The position numbers and the translations under genes were made by a program. Positions 27,129-36,112 of a DNA stretch of 64,000 bases are shown piece after piece; position 1 is the stretch's first letter; every line of letters begins with the position of its first letter. The notes under the pieces were generated by a model. It had not been told where the DNA came from and did no database searches. It saw only the letters and a program-made list of their open reading frames with translations. Source of the stretch: Muricauda sp. SCSIO 65647 (lineage in GTDB: Bacteria; Bacteroidota; Bacteroidia; Flavobacteriales; Flavobacteriaceae). The stretch is taken from assembly GCF_021534965.1 (NCBI RefSeq), contig NZ_CP091037.1, positions 2,024,501-2,088,500 of the forward strand, read 5' to 3'.

Positions 27129-27693
27129 AACCGTTGTTTTCTTTTTTGGAGCGCTATGCTGCCTTGGCTGTGGAGGCGAAGATGTCTTGCCCAAACCCAA
27201 GGCCATGTTGCGGCTGCAATTTCCAGACCAGGAATATCGTGATTTGCATGACGGCTGCGAGTACACTTTTCAGGTCAACACTATTGCCGAACCAAAAAAG
27301 GATGAGAATTGTTCAATGGCACTGAATTATCCTATGATGAAGGCATCTGTCTTCATTACGTATAAAAAAGTAGACAATGATTTAACGACCTTGCTGCGTG
27401 ACGCCCAGAAACTTTCATTCGAGCATGCGGTAAAGGCCGACAATATTATTGATCAGCCTTTTGTTAATGGAGAAGACCGTGTATATGGCATGTTTTATGA
27501 GGTAACGGGCAATGCCGCCTCGCAGTCGCAGTTCTATGCCACCGATAGCTTAGATCATTTTGTCACGGGGTCATTGTACTTTTATGCAAAACCCAACTAT
27601 GATTCCATCTATCCCGCAGCTATTTATCTTCAAAAAGATATTCGAAGAATTTTGGAAACTTTACAGTGGAAAAATAAAAGACCTATCAAGTAA
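27118..27693 (+). CDS. gldD: Gliding motility lipoprotein GldD
   Basis: 191 residues. Lipoprotein signal MKYRTVVFFFGALCCLGC followed by GGEDVLPKPKAMLRLQFP, the usual start of GldD; then the conserved block CSMALNYPMMKASVFITYK and the C-terminal GSLYFYAKPNYDSIYPAA. Required for gliding and chitin use in Flavobacterium by established genetics. Presence here says the cell has gliding/T9SS machinery genes, not that it glides. Confidence 0.93.
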   Translation: MKYRTVVFFFGALCCLGCGGEDVLPKPKAMLRLQFPDQEYRDLHDGCEYTFQVNTIAEPKKDENCSMALNYPMMKASVFITYKKVDNDLTTLLRDAQKLSFEHAVKADNIIDQPFVNGEDRVYGMFYEVTGNAASQSQFYATDSLDHFVTGSLYFYAKPNYDSIYPAAIYLQKDIRRILETLQWKNKRPIK

Positions 27694-27709
27694 AGAACCC
27701 CGATAGGTC
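27680..27709 (+). terminator. Terminator-like hairpin at the end of gldD
   Basis: GACCTATC (27680-27687) pairs with GATAGGTC (27702-27709); the stem overlaps the gldD stop codon. The following bases are A/T rich but the T run is broken, so it may be a weak terminator. Confidence 0.6.
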
Positions 27710-27747
27710 TATATAGATTTTCTAGAAAGAACATGTTCCATTAAAAG

Positions 27748-28146
27748 CTAATCTACCAAAAGATCCTTCGCTCTTTTAATGCTCGAATCGATTTGTTCTT
27801 TCATGGCAAGAAGTTTGGCCTCTTCTTCATTTAACCAATCTTGTTTTTGTTGTGTAAGCGACTTCTCTTGGTGCATTTCGTCAGTATCAAACCGATTGCT
27901 GAAACTTTCCATCCAATCCGTCATTGCCTTGTTTGCCGATTTCAAATCGTTAATCGCGGTAGTGTATGTTGCGGTAGAAGTTGCATTTTGGGCCCTCGAT
28001 TCGAGTTGGTCAATTAGACGAGCCGTTTTCCCCGTCAATTTATCATGCATTTTCATTACCCTCTGCATTTGGGAAAGTTCTTTTTCTTGAGCCTGAACGT
28101 AGATTAAGGGCATAACCAATAGAAATAAGGTGATTATCTTTTTCAT
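27748..28146 (-). CDS. Exported helical protein (paralogue of 28263-28682)
   Basis: 132 residues from ATG 28146. Signal peptide MKKIITLFLLVMPLIYVQAQ, then an almost wholly helical, charged protein with heptad-like spacing. Resembles flavobacterial proteins labelled viral A-type inclusion repeat proteins, a label without known function. Shares with the next upstream gene the layout MKxxDKLxGK..., TAINDLKSANKAMTDWM and a C-terminal EEEAKLLAMKEQIDSSIKRA. Confidence 0.78.
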   Translation of the reverse strand: MKKIITLFLLVMPLIYVQAQEKELSQMQRVMKMHDKLTGKTARLIDQLESRAQNATSTATYTTAINDLKSANKAMTDWMESFSNRFDTDEMHQEKSLTQQKQDWLNEEEAKLLAMKEQIDSSIKRAKDLLVD

Positions 28147-28262
28147 TTTTAATGGTTTATAAAATGATTTTATTGCAAGATAACACAGCTGCCCCAAAAA
28201 AGTCCCAATTATCGACTAATAGGAAATTTTTGAGTTTAATGGTCAATTATACAAGAAGGGGA

Positions 28263-28682
28263 CTATTTATTCAATAGCTTCTCGGCTTTTTCAATACTTG
28301 AGTTGATCTGTTCGCGCAATGCCTTGACCTTTTCTTCTTCTTCATCAAGCCACTGTTGTTTTTGCGGGGTCAATTCCTTTCCGTTCAGTATCTCATCAGA
28401 ATCAAACCGGTCACCAAAATTTCGCATCCAGTCCATCATTGATTGGTGTGCCCCTTGAAGGTCTTTCATGGCCAATTCATATTGTTGGCCCGTTTCTGTG
28501 GTATCGATCTTGGTCTTGAGTTCTGCGACCAATTTGCCCAGCTTTCCCATCTTGGGCATCACTTCATCGTGAATGGCCATGACCTTTTTCATTTGGGCCA
28601 TATCTTCAGAGGCCTCTTTTTTCTCTTTACAGGATGTTGTGGATAGAACCACCAATGTGAATAGAACTGCTATTTTTCTCAT
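28263..28682 (-). CDS. Helical lipoprotein (paralogue of 27748-28146)
   Basis: 139 residues from ATG 28682. Signal MRKIAVLFTLVVLSTTSC gives a lipobox with Cys18, unlike its paralogue, which has an ordinary signal peptide. The rest is helical and charged (AMKDLQGAHQSMMDWMRNFG; QWLDEEEEKVKALREQINSS). The pair arose by tandem duplication and then split into a soluble and a lipid-anchored form. Function unknown. Confidence 0.78.
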   Translation of the reverse strand: MRKIAVLFTLVVLSTTSCKEKKEASEDMAQMKKVMAIHDEVMPKMGKLGKLVAELKTKIDTTETGQQYELAMKDLQGAHQSMMDWMRNFGDRFDSDEILNGKELTPQKQQWLDEEEEKVKALREQINSSIEKAEKLLNK

Positions 28683-28694
28683 AACATCAAAAAT

Positions 28695-28722
28695 AAAAAA
28701 GGCATTCCGAAAAAGGAATGCC
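28695..28722 (-). terminator. Intrinsic terminator of the M16 peptidase pair
   Basis: GGCATTCC (28701-28708) pairs with GGAATGCC (28715-28722); on the minus strand the stem is followed by six T and then T-rich sequence. It closes the transcript of the two M16 genes. Confidence 0.9.
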
Positions 28723-28744
28723 CAATCCATTTTTTAATCAAGAT

Positions 28745-30823
28745 TTATTCAAAATCGGCCTCTGAAATACCTTTGTTGATTACAGCTTCAAGAAGCTTTA
28801 CTTCAATTTCCTGCGGCCCCATGCTCTGGGTTTTCACACTCGGGAATTTGATACCATCGACTTCTTGATATTCCTTTAAAGACGATGATTGGTTCTGGGT
28901 CTGTCCGTTCATGCTTATCACAGAGGCTTCTTTGACTTTTAGCCCGGTTTCCACATCATAAAAGAAAGAAGCATTGATGATATTGCCCGAAACGTCGATT
29001 TTATAGGCATCTTTTCCATCGATTTTTTCTATTCCGGCCAATTTGGCCGAACCACTGGCCAAGAATGCTTGTTCAGGAAAAACACCCATCACGCTCAACA
29101 TGTCTTTTTTCATGTCATCTGGCAACGGCATTTTGTTTGGCCCTTGTTTCATATAAAGCTCATCACCTTTGGCAACAACCCCCATCATGGGCGATTCGTT
29201 CATATAGGTGGTCTGGGCAAACTTGTCTGCTGTACGCTTTTCTTCCACCTTGATTTTGCTTCCCATAACCTCACCTTCGTAAACAAGCTTTAGGGATTCG
29301 ATGCCATTTACCCGATCAACCCCTCCGATAGCTTCAAAATACTTTTTGATGACATCTTCAGCAGCCATGCCCTCTGGTATTCCAGCACCATAGTCAGGTT
29401 TTTCTGCCTTTTCGGCATACTTGTCGTAATATAGCACGGGGAGCTTCTTGCCATTGAATTCGACTTTCTCAAGATTTTCAATGACCTCACTGCCTTTACC
29501 GGTTACCACCACCCTTGAATTGCTCGAGGAAAAATGTTTCTGTGCCGCTTTTTGTACTTGGTCAATGGTGACCGCGTTCAACCTCTCGAGGTAAGTTTTA
29601 TAGAAATCTTTTGGCAGATCTTCAATTTCTATGTTAAGGGCATAATTGGCAATGGTTTGTGGTTTTTCAAGCGCCATGACAAAATTACCAGTGTATTTGG
29701 CCTTGGCATCAGCCAATTCTTGCTCGCTGACAGGGCTTTTGATTATTCTGTCTACTTCTTTCAAGATTTCTACCACAGAACTGTCAGTGACCATGTTTCT
29801 AACACTGGCCGATGCCCTGAAAGTTGTTGGGCCGTATTTATCGTTGCCGATTCCTGAATAAGATCCGTATGTATAACCTTTATCTTCCCTCAAATTGAGA
29901 AAAAGTCTGGCTTGGGCACCACCGCCCAAAATTCTGTTGGCCAACAAAGCGTGTAAGTAGTCGTCATCTTTCATTTTTAGATCGACAAGGTTCTGTACAG
30001 AAATCTCAGACTGTACCGCATTGGGCATGTCGACAAAGTTGATCTGTGTGTATTGCGCCTGTTTAGGTTCAGAATAGGCTATTGAGGGCGGTACGGCTTT
30101 GGTCCACGGTGTGAAATGCTCGGTGACCAAATCTTTTACCTCATCAAATTTCACATCTCCTATAATGACCAGATAAGCATTGGCGGGCACGAAATAGTTA
30201 CGGTAAAACTGTTGTACATCGGCCAAGGTCACATTGTTGACCGTCTCTTCGGTAATGAACTCACCTTTGGGGTGGTTCTTGCCGTAGGCCAGGGCGCTTT
30301 CAACCCTTCCGGCAACTGCCGAGACATCTTTTTCTTGGGTTTTAAGGCCAGTGATAAGTTTGTCCTTTTCTTTATTGAATTCTTCTTGTGTGAAATTTGG
30401 ATTGATGGCGGCGTCGGCCGTCAATTCCAATATCCGAGGAAAGTACTTTGACAACGAACTGGCAAAAGCACTTTGCGAGCCAAAACTGATGAATGCCCCC
30501 AAAAAATCAACCTCCTCATTGAAGTCATCTTTGGAGATGTTTTTTGAACCGTTGCCTAAAAGACTTCCTGTCAACGACGATACCCCTGCCTTTTCCCCTT
30601 CAAGAATCGGCGAATTGTCTATGGTCAACTGTATCGAAACCCTTGGTAGTTTATGGTTTTCAACGACCATGACCTTAAGGCCATTATCTAAATCAAAAGT
30701 ATTGGGTTCTTGAAGATTGATTTCGGGCGCGGGGCCGGGTTTGGGTTGTTGGGTTCTATCAATTTGGGCCTGTGAAACGCTAACAACCAGCAATGATATT
30801 GCGAATAAAACTATATTTTTCAT
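28745..30823 (-). CDS. M16-family protein without zinc site, with C-terminal LolA-like domain
   Basis: 692 residues from ATG 30823 (signal peptide MKNIVLFAISLLVVSVSQAQ). Residues about 35-460 have the two-lobed insulinase fold, but where the catalytic HxxEH should be the sequence reads SLTGS (83-87), so this is the non-catalytic type of subunit. It has the Arg-Tyr pair of the partner subunit (ARLFLNLREDKGYTYG). Residues about 480-690 form an extra beta-rich domain (FEAIGGVDRVNGIESLKLVY...) like lipoprotein-sorting LolA/LolB folds. Starts right after the stop of the active partner gene. Confidence 0.87.
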   Translation of the reverse strand: MKNIVLFAISLLVVSVSQAQIDRTQQPKPGPAPEINLQEPNTFDLDNGLKVMVVENHKLPRVSIQLTIDNSPILEGEKAGVSSLTGSLLGNGSKNISKDDFNEEVDFLGAFISFGSQSAFASSLSKYFPRILELTADAAINPNFTQEEFNKEKDKLITGLKTQEKDVSAVAGRVESALAYGKNHPKGEFITEETVNNVTLADVQQFYRNYFVPANAYLVIIGDVKFDEVKDLVTEHFTPWTKAVPPSIAYSEPKQAQYTQINFVDMPNAVQSEISVQNLVDLKMKDDDYLHALLANRILGGGAQARLFLNLREDKGYTYGSYSGIGNDKYGPTTFRASASVRNMVTDSSVVEILKEVDRIIKSPVSEQELADAKAKYTGNFVMALEKPQTIANYALNIEIEDLPKDFYKTYLERLNAVTIDQVQKAAQKHFSSSNSRVVVTGKGSEVIENLEKVEFNGKKLPVLYYDKYAEKAEKPDYGAGIPEGMAAEDVIKKYFEAIGGVDRVNGIESLKLVYEGEVMGSKIKVEEKRTADKFAQTTYMNESPMMGVVAKGDELYMKQGPNKMPLPDDMKKDMLSVMGVFPEQAFLASGSAKLAGIEKIDGKDAYKIDVSGNIINASFFYDVETGLKVKEASVISMNGQTQNQSSSLKEYQEVDGIKFPSVKTQSMGPQEIEVKLLEAVINKGISEADFE

Positions 30824-30824
30824 C

Positions 30825-32147
30825 TTAATTGGCTTCTTTTTGTTCAGGTAGATACTCCAATTCAACACGTTGGTTCTTGTTCAGGTATTTGTTGGCGACC
30901 TCTTTGATTTCTTCTCGCGTAATCGAACGGTATATATCGATTTCGGTATTGATGAGGTCGGTGTCATCATAAAGCATGTAATACCTCGCCAATGAATTTG
31001 CAATACCTGAAATACTACTGTTGGCGTTCACAAAATTGTTCTCGAACTTGTTCTGGAGCTTTTGATAATCCCTTTCAGAAATTAGTTCAGCCTTCACTTT
31101 TTCTATTTCCACATCGATTTCGGTTTTCAAGGTCTCAAGACTCGTTTCTCCTACGGGAAGGGCGCCTACGATATACGATCCGTAATCTTCTTGCGAACCA
31201 TTGAAGGCAAAGACCTGAAGAGCCATTTTCTTCTCATCGACCAATTTTTTGTAGAGCTTTGAGCTTTTGCCACTGCTTAAATACGTAGAGATCATATCGA
31301 GTACATAGGCATCACGTTCGGTCTGCGCAGGTGTGCGATAACCCATCAAAATGGCCGGAATCTGAATGTTTGGGTCGTGATATTTGGCCTGTACGGTCTC
31401 TGTTATGGAATCTTCTACAAACGTTTTTCTTTCGATGTCCCCACCCTTGGGAATAGGTCCGAAATAATCTTCGACCATTTTCTTGGTCTCGGCAATGTCA
31501 ATGTCGCCTGCCACCACCAGTACGGCATTATTGGGCACATAATAGATTTGGTTGAATTTTTTGAAATCATCCAAAGAGGCACTGGCCAGATGTTCAAGAG
31601 AGCCTATGGTCTGCCAACGATAGGGGTGCTTTTTGAAAAGATGTATGAACATTTGTTCGCGCCATCTACCATAGGGGGCATTATCATAACGCGACCTACG
31701 CTCTTCTTGGACCACTTCTTTCTGGGTATCGACCCCGATTTGATTGATGATCGGATGCATCAATCTTTCTGACTCTAGCCAAAGCCCTAATTCAAGGTTG
31801 TTCGATGGAAATACCTCATAATAATAGGTTCTGTCTTGCGTGGTATTGGCATTATTGTTGCCTCCGTTCGAAGAGACGATCTTGAACCATTCGCCGCGTT
31901 CGATGTTTTTGGTGCCCTCGAACAACAAATGTTCAAAAAAGTGGGCAAAGCCTGTTTTTTCGGGATCTTCGTCTTTCGCACCTACATGGTACATAACCGA
32001 GGTTGTGACCACTGGGGCCGAGTTGTCTTGATGCAAGATGACATGAAGACCGTTATCGAGAGCATACTCTTCAAATTCCACTTCCTGTGCAAAAATGAAA
32101 CCTGATGATAAGAGCATAAAAAAGATAAAAAGTACTTGTTTTTTCAT
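30825..32147 (-). CDS. Zinc metallopeptidase, M16 family (catalytic partner)
   Basis: 440 residues from ATG 32147, with signal peptide MKKQVLFIFFMLLSSGFIFAQ. Inverted zinc motif HFFEH at 69-73 (His69, Glu72, His73) and the distal glutamates in ELGLWLESERLMHP. One-lobe-pair size, so it should work as a heterodimer with the inactive 692-residue neighbour, as in bacterial M16B pairs and mitochondrial processing peptidase. Located in the periplasm or outer face. Confidence 0.93.
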   Translation of the reverse strand: MKKQVLFIFFMLLSSGFIFAQEVEFEEYALDNGLHVILHQDNSAPVVTTSVMYHVGAKDEDPEKTGFAHFFEHLLFEGTKNIERGEWFKIVSSNGGNNNANTTQDRTYYYEVFPSNNLELGLWLESERLMHPIINQIGVDTQKEVVQEERRSRYDNAPYGRWREQMFIHLFKKHPYRWQTIGSLEHLASASLDDFKKFNQIYYVPNNAVLVVAGDIDIAETKKMVEDYFGPIPKGGDIERKTFVEDSITETVQAKYHDPNIQIPAILMGYRTPAQTERDAYVLDMISTYLSSGKSSKLYKKLVDEKKMALQVFAFNGSQEDYGSYIVGALPVGETSLETLKTEIDVEIEKVKAELISERDYQKLQNKFENNFVNANSSISGIANSLARYYMLYDDTDLINTEIDIYRSITREEIKEVANKYLNKNQRVELEYLPEQKEAN

Positions 32148-32315
32148 TTTTTGAAGTATTACGATATAGCTCACATGAGAGTGTCTTTTCTACTCTTTGG
32201 CATATGGCACTAATATATTATGTTTTGGATTCTCGAGAAGGAAAAGTAGGCCGGCTTTAACAGGATTTTATGGAAAAAATGGTTAAATTGATAATCCAAC
32301 CAAATATCGTTTGAT

Positions 32316-32771
32316 ATGAAGAACTTGACTCTTCCCATTCGGTTCGGAATTGTGACCAGCGCATGCCTTATCGCCTATTTTTTGGTTCTCTCCCTTTTTG
32401 ATAGACACACCAATGTCTTTTTCAGTCTTTTTAATGGCATCATCACCGGATTCGGAATCTACGAGACCTTGAAGATTACCAAGCTTAGAATGGGAAAAGA
32501 CTTTAATTATGGAACAGGATTTACTGCTGGCATCACAACAGGGATCGTCGCGACCATACTGTTTACCATTTTCTTTGCGGTATATGCAACAGAATTGAAC
32601 ACTGAATTTCTCGGTCAGCTATCAGAAGTCTGGGCGAAGGATTATAAAAATTTTGAAGGTATCGTTTTCTTTACCGTTGCCATTATGGGCATTGCCACCA
32701 CCCTTGTTTTGACCCTTTCTTTTATGCAGTTGTTCAAGTCATCGAACAATCCGAAAAAGAAAGTGCCTTAA
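32316..32771 (+). CDS. DUF4199-type integral membrane protein
   Basis: 151 residues with four hydrophobic segments (about 8-28, 32-50, 66-92, 118-140) and the short basic tail NPKKKVP. The topology and the FNGIITGFGIYETLKITK region match the DUF4199 family of Bacteroidota. Function unknown. Monocistronic, upstream of the rplU promoter. Confidence 0.78.
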   Translation: MKNLTLPIRFGIVTSACLIAYFLVLSLFDRHTNVFFSLFNGIITGFGIYETLKITKLRMGKDFNYGTGFTAGITTGIVATILFTIFFAVYATELNTEFLGQLSEVWAKDYKNFEGIVFFTVAIMGIATTLVLTLSFMQLFKSSNNPKKKVP

Positions 32772-32785
32772 TCTTTTAAAAACCC

Positions 32786-32815
32786 TTGCCAATTATAGAT
32801 TTAGCAGTATATTTG
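32786..32815 (+). promoter_or_regulatory. Consensus promoter of rplU-rpmA
   Basis: TTG (32786-32788), 19 bases, TATATTTG (32808-32815): full agreement with the Bacteroidetes housekeeping promoter. Predicted start near 32819, leader about 46 bases. Confidence 0.88.
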
Positions 32816-32864
32816 CACCCGCCATTATGAAAAGTGGCACTGTAAATATTAAAATCACAACGAG

Positions 32865-33419
32865 ATGTACGCAATTGTAGAGATGGCAGGGCAGCAATTT
32901 AAGGTTGCGAAAGACCAGAAAGTGTACGTGCACCGTTTGCAGACCGAAGAAGGCAAAAAAGTAACCTTCGATAAGGTATTGCTGTTAGATGACGGTAGTA
33001 ACGTTACCATTGGCGCCCCGGCTATAGAAGGTGCAGCAGTTGAGGCCAAAGTGGTCAAGCACCTGAAAGGCGATAAGGTCATCGTCTTTAAGAAGAAAAG
33101 AAGAAAAGGGTACCGCAAGAAGAACGGGCATAGACAATACTTGACCGAGATTGTTGTTGAAGGCATTGTTGCCAAAGGTGCCAAGAAAGCTGCTCCGGCA
33201 AAAGCCAAAGCAGAGAAACAACCCACTGCCAAGAAAGAAACTGCCAAAGCGGAAGCGCCAAAGGCGAAGGCAACGCCAAAGAAAGAAGCCAAGCCAAAAG
33301 TTGCTGAAGATTTGGGCAAAAAGACAGTGGCCGAATTGAAGGAAATGGCAAAGGCCAAAGAAATTAGTGGTTATTCATCGATGAAGAAGGCTGAGCTTAT
33401 TGAAGCTTTGAGCAAATAA
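32865..33419 (+). CDS. rplU: Ribosomal protein bL21 with Lys/Ala linker and SAP-like tail domain
   Basis: 184 residues; ordinary L21 is about 103. Residues 1-103 are L21 ([32 protein letters not shown]). Residues about 104-148 are a low-complexity Lys/Ala/Pro linker, and 149-184 ([18 protein letters not shown] then [17 protein letters not shown]) form a SAP/Rho-N-like helix pair expected to touch nucleic acid. The extension is known in flavobacterial L21 but its role is not. Co-transcribed with rpmA. Confidence 0.95.
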   Translation: MYAIVEMAGQQFKVAKDQKVYVHRLQTEEGKKVTFDKVLLLDDGSNVTIGAPAIEGAAVEAKVVKHLKGDKVIVFKKKRRKGYRKKNGHRQYLTEIVVEGIVAKGAKKAAPAKAKAEKQPTAKKETAKAEAPKAKATPKKEAKPKVAEDLGKKTVAELKEMAKAKEISGYSSMKKAELIEALSK

Positions 33420-33438
33420 AAATCAAAAAGAAAATATC

Positions 33439-33699
33439 ATGGCACATAAGAAAGGTGTAGGTAGTTCTAAAAACGGTAGGGAGTCAGAATCGAAACGCTT
33501 GGGCGTTAAGATTTTTGGTGGACAGGCCGCAGTTGCTGGAAATATTATCGTTAGGCAAAGGGGCACTAAACACAACCCCGGTGAAAATGTGTACGCTGGT
33601 AAAGACCATTCATTGCATGCCAAAATAGACGGTATTGTACGTTTTGAAAAGAAAGCAGGAGGTAAATCGTATGTTTCTGTAGATCCTTTCGAGGCATAG
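33439..33699 (+). CDS. rpmA: Ribosomal protein bL27
   Basis: 86 residues starting [20 protein letters not shown], the usual bL27 N terminus that reaches the peptidyl-transferase centre, then [20 protein letters not shown]. No N-terminal cleavage extension of the Firmicutes kind. 19 bases after rplU. Confidence 0.98.
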   Translation: MAHKKGVGSSKNGRESESKRLGVKIFGGQAAVAGNIIVRQRGTKHNPGENVYAGKDHSLHAKIDGIVRFEKKAGGKSYVSVDPFEA

Positions 33700-33728
33700 T
33701 ATATCGTAAGGTCAAAAAATCTAAGGAA

Positions 33729-33756
33729 CCCCGACACATTTGAAGTCGGGGTTTTT
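33729..33756 (+). terminator. Intrinsic terminator after rpmA
   Basis: CCCCGAC (33729-33735) pairs with GTCGGGG (33745-33751), nine-base loop, five T. Confidence 0.88.
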
Positions 33757-34063
33757 ACTTTTTAGCCCACCATCTTCCAGCCCCACCATATTGGGCGAGG
33801 TGATTTTCTCGTTGTTCTTGTGCTTATTTTTGAAGCAGGCACCTTATTTTCCCGTTTCAGATCGGTTTTGGTTGATTTTGTTGTCTTCATGATTCGTTCG
33901 TTTTTTTATATGACGTATGAAAACTGTGTTGGTGACCAAAAATCTGTTAAAGTTTATATTTTATATAAATGCTCAACGGAATGATCTTTTATTGCCCCGA
34001 ATAATATCTTCAACACTCTAAAAAATAGCGACAGCGTTTGTAATAAGGGAGATTATGTTTAAG
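33757..34063. other. Spacer between rpmA and the nucleotidase gene
   Basis: Apart from the possible 42-codon frame at 33762-33890, I see nothing coding here. Bases 33891-34063 are A/T rich with a stretch of TATATTTTATATAAA type near 33955 and no hairpin of note. It holds the convergence zone of rpmA and the minus-strand genes. Confidence 0.5.
33762..33890 (-). CDS. Possible 42-residue basic protein
   Basis: An open frame from ATG 33890 to TAA 33762 on the minus strand encodes 42 residues beginning MKTTKSTKTDLKRENKVP, with a Trp-rich end (PIWWGWKMVG). Its composition is basic and non-random but I know no relative. It would share the rpmA terminator from the other side. A chance frame is a real alternative. 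Confidence 0.3.
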   Translation of the reverse strand: MKTTKSTKTDLKRENKVPASKISTRTTRKSPRPIWWGWKMVG

Positions 34064-34585
34064 CTAGAGTAATTTTTCTGCGATTTCTTGCCAATTATCA
34101 ACCCTTTCATAGCCGTTCTGATGAATGTTGTGGGGCGAGGTAAACAGTAAGGCCCTTCCATCAAAATGCTCTAGATTATAGGCTCGGTCATCGATGAGAA
34201 GATCTCCGCGCAAAACAAATTTGTCTCCACAGAGAATTCGTCTTCTCCAATGGATAAACGGAAAGTATTCGTCTAGCCAATCACTCTTTTCCTTTAGGGA
34301 ATGTGGAAATTGCATAGCGGCTGAGGCAATATACACCTCGTGTTTTTTGTAAAGCTCCCGTAGCACCTCTTGGCTATCTTTAATGGGTTTCAAATCTCTA
34401 AAGAAACCAATGGCGCGCGCATGGTCCCGAACAGATTTTTGATGCGCTTCCGGAACCACCTGCCAGACTTCCCTGCCCTGACATTGTTCAGCGGTCAGAT
34501 CTTTATCGAAATCCTCATTGTAGAGCTCGATATGTCTTAGATAGGTGTCGGCAAGTACCTCATCCATGTCAATAAATAGTGTCAT
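34064..34585 (-). CDS. 5'(3')-deoxyribonucleotidase-like HAD phosphatase
   Basis: 173 residues. HAD motif I FIDMDEVLAD (Asp6, Asp8) at the N terminus, motif II YIASAAMQ near 105, motif III/IV Lys and DLLIDDRAYN near 145. Size and motifs fit the NT5C family that dephosphorylates deoxyribonucleoside monophosphates. Probably monocistronic between rpmA and ahcY. Confidence 0.85.
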   Translation of the reverse strand: MTLFIDMDEVLADTYLRHIELYNEDFDKDLTAEQCQGREVWQVVPEAHQKSVRDHARAIGFFRDLKPIKDSQEVLRELYKKHEVYIASAAMQFPHSLKEKSDWLDEYFPFIHWRRRILCGDKFVLRGDLLIDDRAYNLEHFDGRALLFTSPHNIHQNGYERVDNWQEIAEKLL

Positions 34586-34663
34586 CGATAAAATTTTTGC
34601 TAATTAGGGAAAAAGCTTTTTGGTAAAAAAGGAAAAAATCAAAATTATTTTTTTCATAATGTA

Positions 34664-34691
34664 AAAGCCCTTGCAACAATGCAAGGGCTTT
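34664..34691 (-). terminator. Intrinsic terminator of ahcY
   Basis: AAAGCCCTTGCA (34664-34675) pairs perfectly with TGCAAGGGCTTT (34680-34691), loop ACAA. It lies 31 bases beyond the ahcY stop; on the minus strand it ends in a four-T run. Confidence 0.82.
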
Positions 34692-34722
34692 ATATCTGAA
34701 AGTACTATGCTTTGTTTAGAAT

Positions 34723-36039
34723 CTAGTACCTGTAGTATTCAGGTTTATAGGGTCCTTCTACCTTAACACCGATATAGGTTGCTTGATCTTCTTTTAACTC
34801 GGTCAGTTCTGCGCCAAGGCGGGCCAAATGCAGTTTGGCCACCTTTTCATCAAGGTGCTTGGGCAATGTATAGACCTTGTTCTCATACTTGTCACCGTTG
34901 TTCCATAATTCAATTTGGGCCAAGGTCTGGTTGGTGAACGAATTACTCATGACAAAACTGGGGTGGCCCGTGGCACAACCAAGGTTTACCAATCGGCCCT
35001 CAGCCAAAATTATGATATCTTTTCCATCAATGGTGTATTTGTCTACCTGTGGCTTGATCTCATCTTTGGTGTGCCCATATGCACCATTGAGCCAGGCCAT
35101 ATCGATTTCATTGTCAAAATGCCCAATGTTACAGACGATGGCTTTGTCTTTTAATGCACGAAAATGTTCTTCACGAATGATATCCTTATTGCCTGTTGCG
35201 GTAATGACCACATCTGCATTTTGCACTACGGTTTCCAACTTTTTTACTTCGTAACCATCCATACAGGCCTGTAAGGCACAGATGGGGTCAATTTCAGTAA
35301 CCGTCACAATGGCACCGGCACCCCGAAATGAAGCCGCCGTTCCTTTGCCCACATCGCCATAGCCGGCGACAACGACACGCTTACCGGCCAGCATGGTATC
35401 GGTGGCACGGCGAATGGCATCAACGGCACTTTCTTTACAGCCGTATTTATTGTCGAACTTTGATTTGGTGACGGAATCGTTCACGTTAATGGCAGGCATG
35501 GGCAACGTGCCTTTTTTCATACGCTCGTACAACCTGTGAACACCCGTAGTGGTCTCTTCCGATAATCCCTTGATACCGGCTGCCAATTCTGGATACCTGT
35601 CAAATACCATATTGGTCAGATCGCCCCCATCGTCCAAAATCATGTTTAGCGGCTCTCTTTCTTCCCCGAAGAACAGGGTCTGCTCAATGCACCAATCAAA
35701 TTCTTCTTCTGTCATACCTTTCCATGCATATACCGGAATCCCGGCAGCAGCAATGGCCGCGGCAGCATGATCTTGGGTCGAGAAAATATTGCACGAGCTC
35801 CAGGTGACCTCTGCGCCCAGTTCGATCAAGGTTTCTATCAGAACGGCGGTCTGTATGGTCATATGAAGGCATCCTGCTATGCGGGTACCCTTTAGTGGCT
35901 GTTGGTCTTTGTACTCCTCCCGAAGAGACATAAGCCCCGGCATTTCGGCCTCGGCGAGCTCGATTTCTTTTCGACCCCAATCCGCAAGCGAAATATCTTT
36001 TACTTTATAGGCCACATAGGGAATTGTCTTTGTGCTCAT
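34723..36039 (-). CDS. ahcY: Adenosylhomocysteinase
   Basis: 438 residues. Reversible hydrolysis of S-adenosylhomocysteine to adenosine and homocysteine in the methyl cycle. NAD-binding GYGDVGKG, substrate residues in [16 protein letters not shown] and [12 protein letters not shown], and the C-terminal KPEYYRY that reaches the neighbour subunit's NAD site. No SAM or SAH riboswitch is seen upstream; a plain promoter box is. Confidence 0.98.
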   Translation of the reverse strand: MSTKTIPYVAYKVKDISLADWGRKEIELAEAEMPGLMSLREEYKDQQPLKGTRIAGCLHMTIQTAVLIETLIELGAEVTWSSCNIFSTQDHAAAAIAAAGIPVYAWKGMTEEEFDWCIEQTLFFGEEREPLNMILDDGGDLTNMVFDRYPELAAGIKGLSEETTTGVHRLYERMKKGTLPMPAINVNDSVTKSKFDNKYGCKESAVDAIRRATDTMLAGKRVVVAGYGDVGKGTAASFRGAGAIVTVTEIDPICALQACMDGYEVKKLETVVQNADVVITATGNKDIIREEHFRALKDKAIVCNIGHFDNEIDMAWLNGAYGHTKDEIKPQVDKYTIDGKDIIILAEGRLVNLGCATGHPSFVMSNSFTNQTLAQIELWNNGDKYENKVYTLPKHLDEKVAKLHLARLGAELTELKEDQATYIGVKVEGPYKPEYYRY

Positions 36040-36083
36040 TATCTATTTAATTTTACTTTCGTAGCTTCGTTTTTACTAGGTCG

Positions 36084-36091
36084 CAAAGGTA
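36084..36091 (-). promoter_or_regulatory. Promoter -7 box of ahcY
   Basis: Minus-strand TACCTTTG fits TAnnTTTG; predicted leader about 41 bases. No well-placed TTG. Confidence 0.45.
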
Positions 36092-36112
36092 CAAATAAAT
36101 TAACTCTTTAAA

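Noticed and set aside
32855-33358. Minus-strand hydrophobic open frame opposite rplU
   Set aside because: The Ala/Leu/Phe-rich translation comes from the Lys/Ala codons of the L21 linker read backwards; not a membrane protein.
36040-36112. SAM/SAH riboswitch before ahcY
   Set aside because: The 70-base spacer has only a promoter box and no conserved riboswitch core.
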